This document shows, piece after piece, positions 11,801 to 22,790 of a stretch of DNA of 64,000 bases (position 1 is the stretch's first letter; each line of letters opens with the position of its first letter). The notes below the pieces were generated by a model. The model was not told where the DNA came from, did not search any database, and saw nothing but the letters and a program-made list of their open reading frames with translations. A program made the position numbers and the translations under genes. Source of the stretch: Apostichopus japonicus (Eukaryota > Echinodermata > Holothuroidea > Aspidochirotida > Stichopodidae); assembly GCF_037975245.1 (NCBI RefSeq), contig NC_092568.1:13169501-13233500 (forward strand). The letters run 5' to 3'.

Positions 11801-14800
11801 GTCCGGTTTGTACTCTGTTCATTCGAGACTGGCAGTGTCCGTCTCTGATGACAGATTCTACTAGACTGGTATTGTCAGTTCTGATGAAGCTCTTGGAAAT
11901 TCACCGATTACAGCTCAGTAAAACAGCACCACCAACAAATATTACTTGAGCATCTTCAGTGTCATCGTTCTTTAGTGTGGTAACTTAATAATGTATGAGT
12001 AGCTGAATACTAAGTATGAATTGACGTAATTCACCAGACCGTCTTCACCAAGTGAGAGATGCATACCCAGCACATCATTTTACTTACATCTTGTGAAGTA
12101 CTTTAAATTTGCATGACCTGTTGGCTTTGTTCTGTTTTGTATGTGTCTTTAGTAGTTTCTTTAACTGAAAAAGCTATCTGTCACTTCGCTTACGTAACAT
12201 TGATCTGATCGTGCATCAGAACAATTGAAAAGGTAGCAAAACGTGAGCCAAGAGGAGAGCGATATGCTGTTAGGATGGTAACTTTTGGTTATACAAGCGA
12301 AAGCAGGTTTGTATTTTTTGTCAGTACGTAAACACAAGGGCTTTAGGTGGTCCATCAGATATCGCAGGAGCAGTGTCAGCAAATTCTGTACGTTCATGTC
12401 TTCTGCTTGAATACCAGCAAAGGAAGAAGTAGCGTCTACGATACATTTAAGCCACAAAAATTGTAGGCAAGCTTACCAATTACCTAGCTAAATATTGTCT
12501 GGATGTTTCTAGCATCAGCGACATTCGTATATTCTCACAGTATTTCCTCGTCTTGTTATCGAGTTGAACGTCTGGAGAATGCTGTGTACTTCAGTATTAT
12601 TCTTTATAGCACGCAAAAGTGATCAAGCCAGGAAGCAGGTGTCTCTGTGACTGGATGTTGGAAAGATCACTGCCATGGCAATGTGGCTTAGTGACCACCA
12701 GCCTCAGTTTTGGAATGAGAATTTTACTGTAAGGTTTCTGAAAAGCTGTAGCCAGTAGCTATACAAAGTGTCTCATTGTCGGTCCAATGCAGCTAGATGA
12801 AGATTCATAATATCGCTACAAATAGTTTTACTTTTTCCAATAACAAAAAGTGCCTAAAACTAAGCTTTAAGCAGGTTTCAAAGCTTTCATTATTTCAGCG
12901 TGTAAGCTAGGTCAGTCGACGTTAAAAAGCGTTAGAACATTCCATAATTAACTTGAACGCTAGATCAGTCGTGAAAGTTAGAGCAGTGGACCGTTTGATA
13001 TATTTCTTTAGCATTCGCAGTATATTCGTCGACCATAATTGCTTTTTCTAAGGGAAAGTGACGCTACGATGATGCAGAAAGAAATAGTACTAGAATTTCA
13101 GCCAAAAGTGCTCGCATCTGAAACCTCTTTTCATATTCACAAGACAAAAGATCGCATTAAACCTAAGCTATCAAACTCCTTCAGCAACGTGGAATTTAAT
13201 ACGTGTCGTAAAGATGTTGATCCTTCTCTGGATGTCAACAAGTATTGTGAGCAATATTCAAGCGGGTTATTCAACAGTTACTTTTGATATGTTATCGTTA
13301 ATGATAGAGCTCTTTCTCACCTTAGCAAAATCATCGCTTACTTTCCAATTCAGCAGCCAGACATCTCAATCAGTAGAAGCTGCTAATAGCAAACATTTCC
13401 CTTACTCGCTCTCAGTTCTACAATGTTGTTTCTCAAACTTCACCATTTCCTCTACTATCAGGAGCCCCGCCCCATATTCGCCTCCGAGAAATCGCGATTA
13501 CGGAAGACGCGATCCACTCCCACCCACGAGAAGCCGAGACTACGGTATGAGAGACAGGTCTCCACGGGATTCACGCGCTTCATATTCTTTATCGCAAAGC
13601 AGGTCAGTATCGATTGTAGAGCAACAGACAGATATCATTAAGCCTTTTTGTCTTCATCCTCATCTATTTATAAATTATGATACAATTTAACTGTACAATT
13701 TTCATCCAACTTGAGATTTTTCCACTTTTCTTATTCCCTCTTTTTTCCATCAACTTTTTCCTCGCCAAATGCAAAAAGGAATGTTGCGATGGTGATTGCA
13801 TGTATGTGTATGACAACATTGTTAATTAAAAAAGTGAAGCTTTGATGAACTTCGTACTTGGTATATAGCCTCATCATATTGAGTACAAGAACACTATTTT
13901 ATTCTGTGGAGGCCAGATGTCTTTTGAGGTCAACAGAGCTCAAAGCCTAAAAAAACGTGTAAACAAGGGCGGCGGAACCGGGGGGGCACAGGGGGCACGT
14001 GCCCCCCCACTTTTCCTCAGGTTAAAAATGTGCCCTTTTTCTACATAAAAATTTCTAAATAAAAAAGAGTTTACAAAGCGAAACCCACGTCGAATGAAAT
14101 ATTTCGGGAAGTTTTAAATGTTTACTACCACGGGCGTAGGAGCCCAATTTGATTTGGGGTGATGTAACGACTTGCCCGAAAAAATATTACCAAACTTTTT
14201 CGCGCGCTACGCGCGCGTTCAACATGTTAATGTGCATATCGTATAGGCATGCGTTGGTTATTACATCGCGTGCCAATAACATACAATCATTTGCCGTGTT
14301 ATAACCCTTCCAAATTGGTTAGAATTATTGGGAAAGTCGTTACAATAGTAATGATTATAATAATATCAGTTTAATCATTGAAAAACACATAGAAAATTAT
14401 TTTTCTTTCAGTATTTTGACATATTTCATTTGCTTTCATGCATGTATCGATCGCGTGTGCAGGGACTTGGACTTTATAATGATTTCACCTCATTTTGTCT
14501 TTTTCCTTGTTTCCCAATTGCACATTAGATATTGCAGTGCTAGTATGCATTGTTTCCTTGAGGGGGGGGGGGGGTGGCGTTGATGGAGTGATGTGTATAC
14601 GCAAAAAAGATAATACAATAAGAGTTATAAAGGGTACTAAATAGAAGGCTGCATCAGTCCAATCGAATTTCTGCAAAGTGCCCTTCGACGTTGGTGCCCC
14701 CCCAGATTAAAAGTGCTTCCGCCGCCCTTGCGTGTAAACATGATTAAGCAAAAACTGTATTGTGGTTGAACTTCATATTTAGTATGTAGATACACCTTCT

Positions 14801-15910
14801 TGAGCAGGTGACTGTTTCGTTCTGGGAAAGTTAAAACACAGTGAAAGATGCAAGGAAAGGCTAAGCCTGTTCGCTTTCTGGTTGTGATGTCACTTGGTTT
14901 GTATGATATTTGTGATACTGCAATTGCTATGTTAGAACTGTAAGCAATATTACACATTGAGATCAATAGCCTTGCATATGTGTGTGACGTTGAGGCACCC
15001 ACTGCTATTTTAAGGTGTCCATGAAACCAATGTGTTGTACCTGAAAACGTATACATCGCAGCTAGCAGAGATGTTGTCCCTCCCACACCCCTCCCACACA
15101 CGTCCCATCTGAAACTTACATGAAAGCTTACAAACAATTCAATCCTACTGTTTTTTATCCGTAGATGTCAAATGTCAACAGCTAGCTCAACACGGATCAC
15201 ATTTCTAAAACCTAATTGACACAATTCCTCCAAATCAAAGTGTTCTCATATACAATTTGACATGGAATTACTAACCCTGTTGGCTCTCTGCTTATCCATT
15301 TGTCAAGAAAATTAGAGTGTTTTGTGACAGAGAACATCCTGTAATTATTTGCTTCCATTGAGAATTGTGGATCAACGTGATATTCTACAGCCTTTGAAAA
15401 AAATCATAGAAAGAATGTAGAATTGTATTTTTCGTGGTGAAATGAAAGTTATAGAGTTCCTCCAATAAGTAACAGGGAAGCGAGTTATCCCAGAGCTTTT
15501 ACTGAAAAGTTTGGTTATCAATGAATGGCTACGTAGCACAGATGGAGTTAAGTGTCTCCGCATTACAATTGTTGGCAGTTCGAACTTTAAGATTCAAAAC
15601 GATATGGTTCAAGTAGTTGTAAATGTCTCTTTTAACCTGCAGTTACGGCAGCAGCAGATACGAAGGATCATACGATCGTGGTTATGATCGAGTTGGCAGT
15701 AGCTATGACCGAGGAAGTGGTTATGACAGGCCCAGTACCTATGACAGCAGATCATCAGGTTACGACCGTACATCATCTATTGGTGGTAATAGCTACAGCA
15801 GTTATGATAGGCCAAGTACCTTTGACAGAGGAAGTACCTACACCAGAGGGTCATATGACCGAAGGGACTATGATAGAGCGCCTAGGAGATCCCCTCCACC
15901 AAGGCGTTGA
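8860..15910 (+). CDS. RRM/RGG/RS-domain splicing factor, SRSF3/7 - Rsf1 type
   Basis: Four exons, 8860-8866, 10946-11339, 13462-13602 and 15643-15910, sum to 810 nt (269 residues + stop). An RRM spans about residues 10-80, with RNP2 LYVGGL (11-16) and RNP1-like GFAFVEFS (46-53). ARNPPGFAFVEF is the SRSF3/7-type signature. An Arg-Gly box follows at about 85-105, then RS motifs (RSRSPMRR), a cassette with repeated RDYG, and a tail of about ten YDR/YDRPS repeats ending SPPPRR. The last two introns are phase 2; the first is phase 1. Exon 1 codes only M-K plus one base (AAAG|GTGAAA). It is inferred from phase agreement and is the least certain part. The family binds RNA in the nucleus and activates or represses splicing; the layout (RRM, RGG, few RS) is closest to Drosophila Rsf1. 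The donor after 11339 (AAG|GTATCA) is weak: reading through adds four codons and stops at 11355, a 138-residue product. Confidence 0.85.
8867..10945 (+). other. First intron of the SR factor gene
   Basis: This intron runs from GTGAAA to a pyrimidine-rich acceptor TTGTTCTATTTCAG. It contains the minus-strand CAG|GTAAGT donor (8998/8997) that might belong to a CRIPT leader exon. A short direct repeat of TTAGGCCTTACAATTA occurs near 10300-10330. No ORF is convincing. Confidence 0.5.
11340..13461 (+). other. Second intron of the SR factor gene / alternative 3' end
   Basis: The donor GTATCA departs from the consensus. If the intron is retained, the reading frame stops at 11353-11355 and this stretch becomes a 3' UTR. 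No AATAAA lies close to that stop, so a full alternative terminal exon is not proven. The intron is unusually long for a simple retained intron (2.1 kb). The acceptor is TTTCCTCTACTATCAG. ORFs inside are weak. Confidence 0.45.
13462..13602 (+). other. Symmetric RS cassette exon of the SR factor gene
   Basis: The exon is 141 nt (47 codons) with phase 2 at both ends, so it can be skipped without changing frame: AG|G and AG|T both close correctly. It codes SPAPYSPP, two RDYG motifs and an RS-rich tail. Acceptor TACTATCAG and donor AG|GTCAGT are good. Skipping would give a 222-residue protein. Confidence 0.75.
13964..14730. mobile_element. Non-autonomous hAT-like element, copy 1, in SR gene intron 3
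   Basis: The terminal inverted repeats are CAAGGGCGGCGGAA and its complement at the right end. They are flanked by an exact 8-bp target duplication, CGTGTAAA (13956-13963 and 14731-14738). An 8-bp duplication and a YARGG-type end are typical of hAT. It shares both ends with the element at 19795-20425, in opposite orientation, but the middle differs. It holds a G-run near 14563-14574 and a CG palindrome (CGCGCGCTACGCGCGCG). No transposase is present. Confidence 0.88.
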
Positions 15911-16860
15911 TTTTGCCACAGCCATCAAAGGATAACCATGCATAGTCAATGTTGCCATTATCACTCGTCAGTAGCCTATAGTAGTGCTTTTTGGATGATG
16001 TACCATTGTTTTAAGTACAGACTACTAATGTCAATGTGGCAATTGCCTCACAGGCACACTTATTCATGGTTGTCAGAGGTCTTACAACCATTGTTTTAAA
16101 TTTTAAGTCTTGATGAATTATTTTTGTTGGGAAATGCTTAGTTTCTATGGCTCAGTTATTTATATTACCAAGGCACAGTACCTGGTCTGTTTAGTAAGGT
16201 TGTAGTAAGTGCTAAGCATTGCAAAGAAAGAAACTTTTCATCATGAAACAAATATCTTTGATGATCACTATGGGTTATCCCTCTGGTACTCATGCACTAA
16301 AATATACTAATGATGAATATCTAAGATTCCAAGGAAAAGTAGGCAGCAATGCATTGCAAACTATCTTCACATTTGGTAAAAACAGGAACAGGACGTATGG
16401 AAATGTCATGGTTTTGGAAATTTGATGACATCTGGGGACCCTTTGGTCATCTCTGGGAAAAGTAGTGCACAGGCCAGGCATACAGACCATCAACTGTGTT
16501 TGATACCTCTCATATTATTGTGATATAATGAGATTTCATGCTTAATGTACTGTACTTGAGTTCTTAAAATTAGAATTGTTTGTTTTCTGAGAGGGCAGTA
16601 GACAGGAAGAGAAAAAATAGGGAGGTATTGCTGTACAAGAACAATTGTTGCCTGAAACGAGTAAGAAAGAAGAAAGAACTCTCTTCACACTCAATTATGT
16701 CGCATGTTTGAATTCCTCATTTTGTGTATTTTAATTTGAAGTTTCCAAATCAAGCAGCTCGTAACCCTCCTTAAAGCTTTAATTACTTTTTAGGTTGCCA
16801 TGTAACTTTTCTTTTTGTTAACCTTTTTGTGAATAAACTTTGCCTTCTTTCATACCTGAG
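15911..16860 (+). other. SR factor 3' UTR with poly(A) signal
   Basis: After the stop at 15908-15910 the sequence is AT-rich and non-coding. A canonical AATAAA lies at 16832-16837, followed by a T/G-rich stretch, and is the most likely 3' end. Further AATAAA-like sites downstream (near 18042 and 18196) could serve longer transcripts. Confidence 0.6.
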
Positions 16861-17047
16861 TTATGTATAGTGTAACAGTTGACTGCAGTTAGAGGTTGCC
16901 TTCTTCACATAGACAATCATCAGAGAGCCCAATCTCATTAACAGGCCATCATTTTGCCAGAAAAATGTCAGAAAAGATTGTAATATGGCCTTCTTTAGTG
17001 TCCGGGCGTGCTATCAACGTTGGACTTAGTCTTGGTCATTCCTTTAC

Positions 17048-17530
17048 TTAAAAGAATAGTCCAGGAAAAAATTTCTTTTTGATACGTTTCAGAGGAAGAT
17101 AATTTAAACATTCTAGTGAAATTTGCATTCAATTCCTATGTACCAGTTTCGAGATATTGACAGTTCAAGTTATCTGATATTCTACCAAAAGTGAACTTGA
17201 AGCAAACAGGTGTGATGTCATACAAAAGAGGGTGTGATTTTTCTAAAATAACAATACCTATGGTACATTCGCATTATGGATGCGTCCAATTGTGGAGTCT
17301 AAAATTAGACGTAAATATTTAAGGAAAACGAAACATTATTTATCAGTGTGCAACAGTGAAGTCACACCTGTTTGCTCCATGTTAAGTTTTGGTACGAAAG
17401 GTGGCAACTTCAGCTGTCAATATCTCAAAAAAGGTACATAGGAATTCAATGCAACTTTCACCAGAATGCTTAGATTATGTTCCTCTTTAATCATATCAAA
17501 TAGAAATTTTGATCTGGACTATTCTTTTAA
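17048..17530. mobile_element. Long-TIR MITE flanked by TTAA
   Basis: Nearly the whole element folds on itself: arms of roughly 170-180 bp (about 17050-17220 and 17345-17528) are inverted copies, starting AAGAATAGTCC and ending GGACTATTCTT. TTAA occurs at each outer edge (17048-17051, 17527-17530), as in piggyBac- or Kolobok-type insertions. The arms differ at perhaps one base in six, so the copy is old. No ORF is present. Confidence 0.75.
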
Positions 17531-18680
17531 CATGTTAAAGCCTGGTGGCAAAAGAGGTGATCTTGAATAAATTTAAGTTGATTTTAGGTGTTCATTCCTG
17601 CTTTCATTTTATCTTCTGTCTAATTGTTTATTTGTCATGGTGCTTGAAGGAAAGGTCAGTGAAAGTAAAGAGCAGGGTGCTTTCTTTGTTCTACAATTAT
17701 TTTGAGGGTAAATGGTTACAAGAATGTATTTAAGCAGTTTTGTGAAGTGTTGAATTTCTACTTGGATGTTAACTAAACTGGGGAAATGACAATCTATCTC
17801 TTTCCTCATCACTTGAAATTCCACAATTTTGTGCTGTATTACCCACCCTGACCATTCAGCAAATTCATTTATCAATCTGGTTGACAGCAATTGAGCGACA
17901 TTTTTGCCGCAAAGTATTTGAATATTGTGTATTTAACAATGGCATTGATACAATCCATAAATGTTTATGCAATAATTTTCATAGAAATGTTAGCAAACTG
18001 TGAATCACTCTGCCGTTTGTTACAAAGTCTTGAAACGATTCAATAAATTGTTAATTGGTAGAGAAATGATGAATTCTCATTAAGGGGCAGAAAGGTACGC
18101 ATCATTTTTAGTTGTATTTTAACATTAATTGTAGCACTCATCTGGTACATGTCCATACGTTTTGGTATTCAGTTGATGTAGTTTGAGAGTAGCTAATAAA
18201 ATTTCTTTTAGTACTTTGTGGACTGATAATTTCACTGCATACTATACTGCCAATCTGTGAATGTTTTGTGATAGTTTCTTTCTTCTTCTTTTCTTTTTTC
18301 TTATGACACAGATTCTACCCTTTTAGAACTTGCCTTTTCCCATAAATATCAGCTCTGTGTTTTGTCTTTATTTTTTATTTGTTTTTGCAACCCTGCAGTT
18401 TTACTATCATAGGACCATTGTATAATGTACTAGCCCAGCATACTGCACATTTTCACTTGTTATAACCTTTGTGCTATGTTGTGCAACCAAAAAATATTTT
18501 TGCATCTCCTGTCCCTTCTTTCTTCTTATTTCTAAGTTTGTAAGTGTTTGTAGGTGTTAATACAATCCCTTAAGAAAACATGTAAATCAGTCTTGAATTT
18601 CTGTGGTGTGTTCATGTGATAATCAAAGTATATTACATTGTGTTATCTTGAAATGGTGAAATACAAAGTAAAGACACAAT
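17531..18680. other. Non-coding stretch downstream of the SR factor gene
   Basis: AT-rich sequence with AATAAA-type sites (near 18042 and 18196), T-rich tracts (18279-18300) and no recognisable exon on either strand. Confidence 0.5.
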
Positions 18681-19772
18681 ACTAGCACATGAAGACACCG
18701 GCTACCAGCACATGAAGACACCGGCTACCAGCACATGACACAGGCTACCAGCACATGAAGACACAGGCTACCAGCATATGAAGACAATGGCTACCAGCAC
18801 ATGAAGACAATGGCTATTAGCACATGAAGACAATGGCTATTAGCACATGAAGACAGACTACCAGCACCTGAAGACACCGGCTACGAGCACATGAAGACAA
18901 TTGCTATTAGCACATAAAGACAGGCTACTAGCACATAAAGACATGGCTACTAGCAGGTGAAGAAACCGATGACTAGCACATGAAGAAACCAGCTACCAGC
19001 ACATGAAGACACTGGCTACCAGCACATGAAGACACATAAGACCAGCATGTGAAGACACAGACTACCAGTACATGAAGACACTGGCTATTTGAACATGAAG
19101 ACACAGGCAACCTGCACGTGAAGAGAGAGGCTACCTGCACGTGAAGACAGGTTACCCTGCACGTGAAGACAGGCTACTAGCAAATGAAGACATGGCTACT
19201 AGCATGTGAAGAAACCGATGACTAGCACATGAAGAAACCAGCTACAGACATGAACACACCTGCTACCAGCACATGAAGACACCTGCTAACAGCACATGAT
19301 GACACAGACTACCAGCACATGAAGACAATGGCTATTAGCACATGACGACACAGGCTACTAGCACGTGAAGACACAGGCTTCTAGCATAAGAAGAAACCGA
19401 AGACTAGCACATGAAGAAACCAGCTACTAGCACATGAAGACACCTGCTACCAGCACATGAAGACACCTACCAGCACATGATGACAGACTACCAGCACATG
19501 AAGACAATGGCTATTAGCACATGAAGACAATGGCTACTAGCACGTGAAGACACAGGCTTCTAGCATACGAAGAAACCGAAGACTAGCACATGAAGAAACC
19601 GAAGACTAGCACATGAAGGCACCAGCTACCAGCACATGAAGACATCTGCTACCAGCACATGAAGACACAGACTACCAGCACATGATGACACAGACTACCA
19701 GCACATGTAGACGTTTGCTACTAGCACCTGAAGACATGGGATACCAGTACTTGAATACACAGGCTACTTGCT
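18681..19772. repeat. Minisatellite, ~20-24-bp unit
   Basis: A tandem array of a degenerate unit, AGCACATGAAGACAC plus GGCTACC or a variant, runs for about 1.1 kb, roughly 45-50 copies. Unit length varies with small indels. Higher-order blocks recur (GAAGAAACCGATGACTAGCACATG at 18961 and 19207; similar blocks near 19390 and 19570). There are no spacers as in CRISPR. It ends just before the hAT-like element at 19795. Confidence 0.9.
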
Positions 19773-19794
19773 GTGATGGACATAAAGGGGCCAT

Positions 19795-20425
19795 CAAGGG
19801 CGGCGGAAGCACTTTTAATCTGGGGGGGCACCGACATCAAAGGGCACTTTGCAGAAATTCGATTGGACTGATGCAGCCTTATATTTAGTACCCTTTATAA
19901 CTCTTATTGTATTATCTTATTTGCGTATACACATCACTCCATCAACGCCCCGCCCCCCCCCCTGAAGGGAAATATGCATACTAGCACTGCAATATTCAAT
20001 GTGCAAATTGGGATACAAGGAACAAGTTTTCTTTTGAGACAATATGAGGTGAAATCTTCCGAATTAGAGTTTATTTCTTGTTAATATCTTAACAATTTTT
20101 TTCCATTCGAAATAGCTTTGAGTTTGACCCACAGAAACTCATTAAAAAGTCAGGGGTGTAGCCAGGATTTGCAAAGTTGTATGCCAGACTATCTGAGCGG
20201 AGCGCCACCATCGGTTGGCGCGGAGCGTTTACAAGAAAATTTTTGGTTTTACAAACCCCTCAGATGGCCGGAAACGGCCCTTCCCGAGTGTTCATTCTGG
20301 TTCCCTGGCCTCTTGCTAACTTGAGACACCTCAATTTTTATGTAGAAAAAGGGCACATTTTTATCCTGAGGAAAAGTGGGGGGGGGGGCACGTGCCCCCT
20401 GTGCCCCCCGGTTCCGCCGCCCTTG
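19795..20425. mobile_element. Non-autonomous hAT-like element, copy 2
   Basis: The ends are CAAGGGCGGCGGAA and its complement, with an exact 8-bp target duplication GGGGCCAT (19787-19794 and 20426-20433). It is inverted relative to copy 1 at 13964-14730: about 130 bp at its left match the right side of copy 1, and about 80 bp at its right match the left side of copy 1. The middle is different and includes a fragment of another repeat family. Confidence 0.88.
20152..20300. repeat. Fragment of the 4925-5515 repeat family, nested inside hAT copy 2
   Basis: It starts CAGGGGTGTAGCCAGGATT and continues with a stretch (GCGGAGCGCCACCATCGG) also found inverted at 5345-5450. The other end is not recognisable, so it is a truncated or recombined piece, or captured sequence that has become part of the hAT element. 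Confidence 0.65.
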
Positions 20426-20433
20426 GGGGCCAT

Positions 20434-21063
20434 GCTCCCCACCCCCGGTCGTCAGTCGAGGAAAAAATTTCATTGCAATATCAACTAGCAGCAGCTGCAC
20501 AGAATCGCTCATCACATACCACTTTCCGCAAGACCAGATTGCTACAGTCTATCATCAGAATCTACGCGTTTGAGTAGAGTCAATTAAGTTTATTTATTTG
20601 TCGGTTTGTTATGCCACGGGTGTAGAGGGTCTGGGTATGCCTCAAACAACTCTGTTGCTGTAAATTTAAAAAAGTAAAGTAAATAGTTAACCAGAAACTG
20701 TCAAGCTGTCCGATGTTTTTATGCTGTTATGAAGCAAGCAAACGCCTGGTACTAATCTGCGTACATTGCATTGCAGAACTTATCTGTACTGCAAGTTCCA
20801 CCATCACTTCGAAGCTTCACCCTTGTCAAAATTAACTCGTTCAATTTATTGGCTTTTCAGTTTTGGATCATAAACCTAAGTAATCCTTAACTATAAAGAA
20901 GGACAGCCATCTACAATGAGACGTGTACACTTACAGTCTATGGACACAGTATTGTTTTACGAACTTATGGATAGTTAAGTTTTAGTAAAAAAAAGGATAA
21001 GGAGGGACACTCAAGACCATCAAGGACCCTATAGGAGAGGCAAAAAACTGAAGACACAAACAC
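20434..21063. other. Non-coding stretch
   Basis: No gene or repeat is recognised between the hAT-like element and the LINE remnant. Confidence 0.5.
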
Positions 21064-21340
21064 TCAGACCCGATTACGATGCTTAAAGTGTTTGTCCGAT
21101 GCATTCTTAAACCCATTCACACTACTTGCAAGTACAACTTTCTCAGGCAAACCGTTCCACTCATTCACAACACTACTATTAGAAAAAGTCAGTGAAGGAT
21201 AAATTGTCAAAACCATACACAATCTTGAAAACCTGAATCAAGTCACCATCGTTAACTTCCTCATCTCCAGTGTGGTGAGATTCAACAGTTATAACCGCCT
21301 ATAATAAGGAACACTCTTTAAGGAACAGATCATCCTAAAA
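21064..21340 (-). pseudogene. 5'-truncated LINE reverse transcriptase remnant (C-terminal end)
   Basis: The minus strand carries, in shifting frames with stops, the usual end of a CR1/L2-like LINE ORF2: RMICSLKSVPYYRRL, NLTTLEMRKL, GDLIQVFKIVYGFDN, VVNEWNGLPEKVV and VNGFKNASDKH, then a stop at 21064-21066. At least two frameshifts separate these pieces. Only the last ~90 codons remain, as expected for a 5'-truncated insertion. No activity is possible. The subfamily is not resolved. Confidence 0.8.
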
Positions 21341-22786
21341 CAAGTCCGCGCATTAGCAAACAATTTATTTTAAAAAGTCGCCAGTTCATACAGTACGTGT
21401 ATGTGAATCACTATGAGTTTATGTACATGTATATACACACACGCGCACATGGCGTAAGCAAGAACTTACCAATTTGAATAATTCAGCATCAAAAGTGCAA
21501 GACCCAGCTAATGAGAAGCGACGTATGCAAAATGATGGCCCAGTACCTCGCTGTGAGAAAACAAATCGCCTCCGGGAAAGTATGCACAACTGCGTCATTA
21601 TTCGTACCCAATAGTAGGCAAAATCATTGATGGTATCCAAACACAGCGAACATACGCAGGATTTTCTTTGCAGGGTGGGGTGAATGGTTGAAAGCTGACC
21701 TTTAGCTCGTCAGCACCACACAACGCACAATTATATATGACACCTGAGAGGCGATTTTGGCAAGGACGCGGGGATCTTGGGGGGGGGGTTGATATTTGTG
21801 AGGAATGTTTGCCCCTTAATGCAGGTCTGCATAAAAATGCCCCAAAAAGCTCTAGTTCGCCCACTGAAAAGACAGTGGTTGCCACTCTTGACACCACGAT
21901 GAGGTCAGCTTTGAGGGATTTTTGGTCAGAGAACTTTCTTTTTTATGAATGACAACACCTTTTTTGTCTCTATATTTATTTCTCGTTCATAATACATACC
22001 ACTTTGAGAAGTAAAACTGTCAGAAAAGAGTAACAAGACAACGAAACATATAGTGGCCAATGATGGCACAACCACTTCATAAACAAGCTTTTAATCACTA
22101 TGATAAGACTTGAGTAGTTGGACGGAATATTTAAATAAAAGGCAAGTCCAGTAATGGCAAGAAAGTTTGGTCCAACAGTTATGAGGTACATGAATACAAT
22201 GATATTTCACCCTACATAAGATATGAGAAAAACATTTATACATATGCTCCCAGCGAAAACATTTACCCTAATTTCACAGCAGTAAACTATGGTTAAATTA
22301 GGGTAAACATGGTAAATTTACCACAGTAGTCCTAAATAGAATAAAATTACATACTTATTTTACTTTGCAAGGCTGTACATACAATATACTGTAAAACTGT
22401 TTAACCTTTATATTGTACATCGTTTATCAAACTTAACAGTTCGTCTAGTTAGATTTTTTACTATAACCAATCTCAATGCGAAATAATAGTGTTAAGACGG
22501 TCTTAGTTTGGCACTGAGTTACGTTTATGATTATGGGACAACTTGAACAAACCTGGCTAGGCATGTGAGCAATTTTATGTTGCTATGCCACCAACGGTTG
22601 ATAGAATAGGGTTCGTTAACACTTCAACGTGAAGAATACGGCTCTGAGCAGAGATAACATTCCTCTATATAGAGAATCTAAGAAGACCGACGGTGCGGCG
22701 CTATACAATTTCTTCGGTAAACAGTCACTGCATATACGTGTAGGCTACGTATAGTACATATATGGATATATCATTTGGATTTGTAC
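21341..22786. other. Non-coding stretch left of retrotransposon 1
   Basis: No gene is recognised. Two plus/minus ORFs of 70-100 codons around 21600-21950 have no family resemblance. Imperfect small palindromes (ATTTACCCTAATTT / AAATTAGGGTAAA) occur at 22260-22310. Confidence 0.5.
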
Positions 22787-22790
22787 ATAT

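Noticed and set aside
13214-13690. 158-codon ORF spanning the RS cassette exon
   Set aside because: Only the part between AG at 13461 and GT at 13603 is real; the rest is intron read-through.
18681-19772. CRISPR-like array
   Set aside because: No unique spacers of constant length; units are contiguous and degenerate, and the genome is eukaryotic.
22260-22310. Short palindromes around TTTACC / GGTAAA
   Set aside because: Too short and AT-rich to separate from chance.
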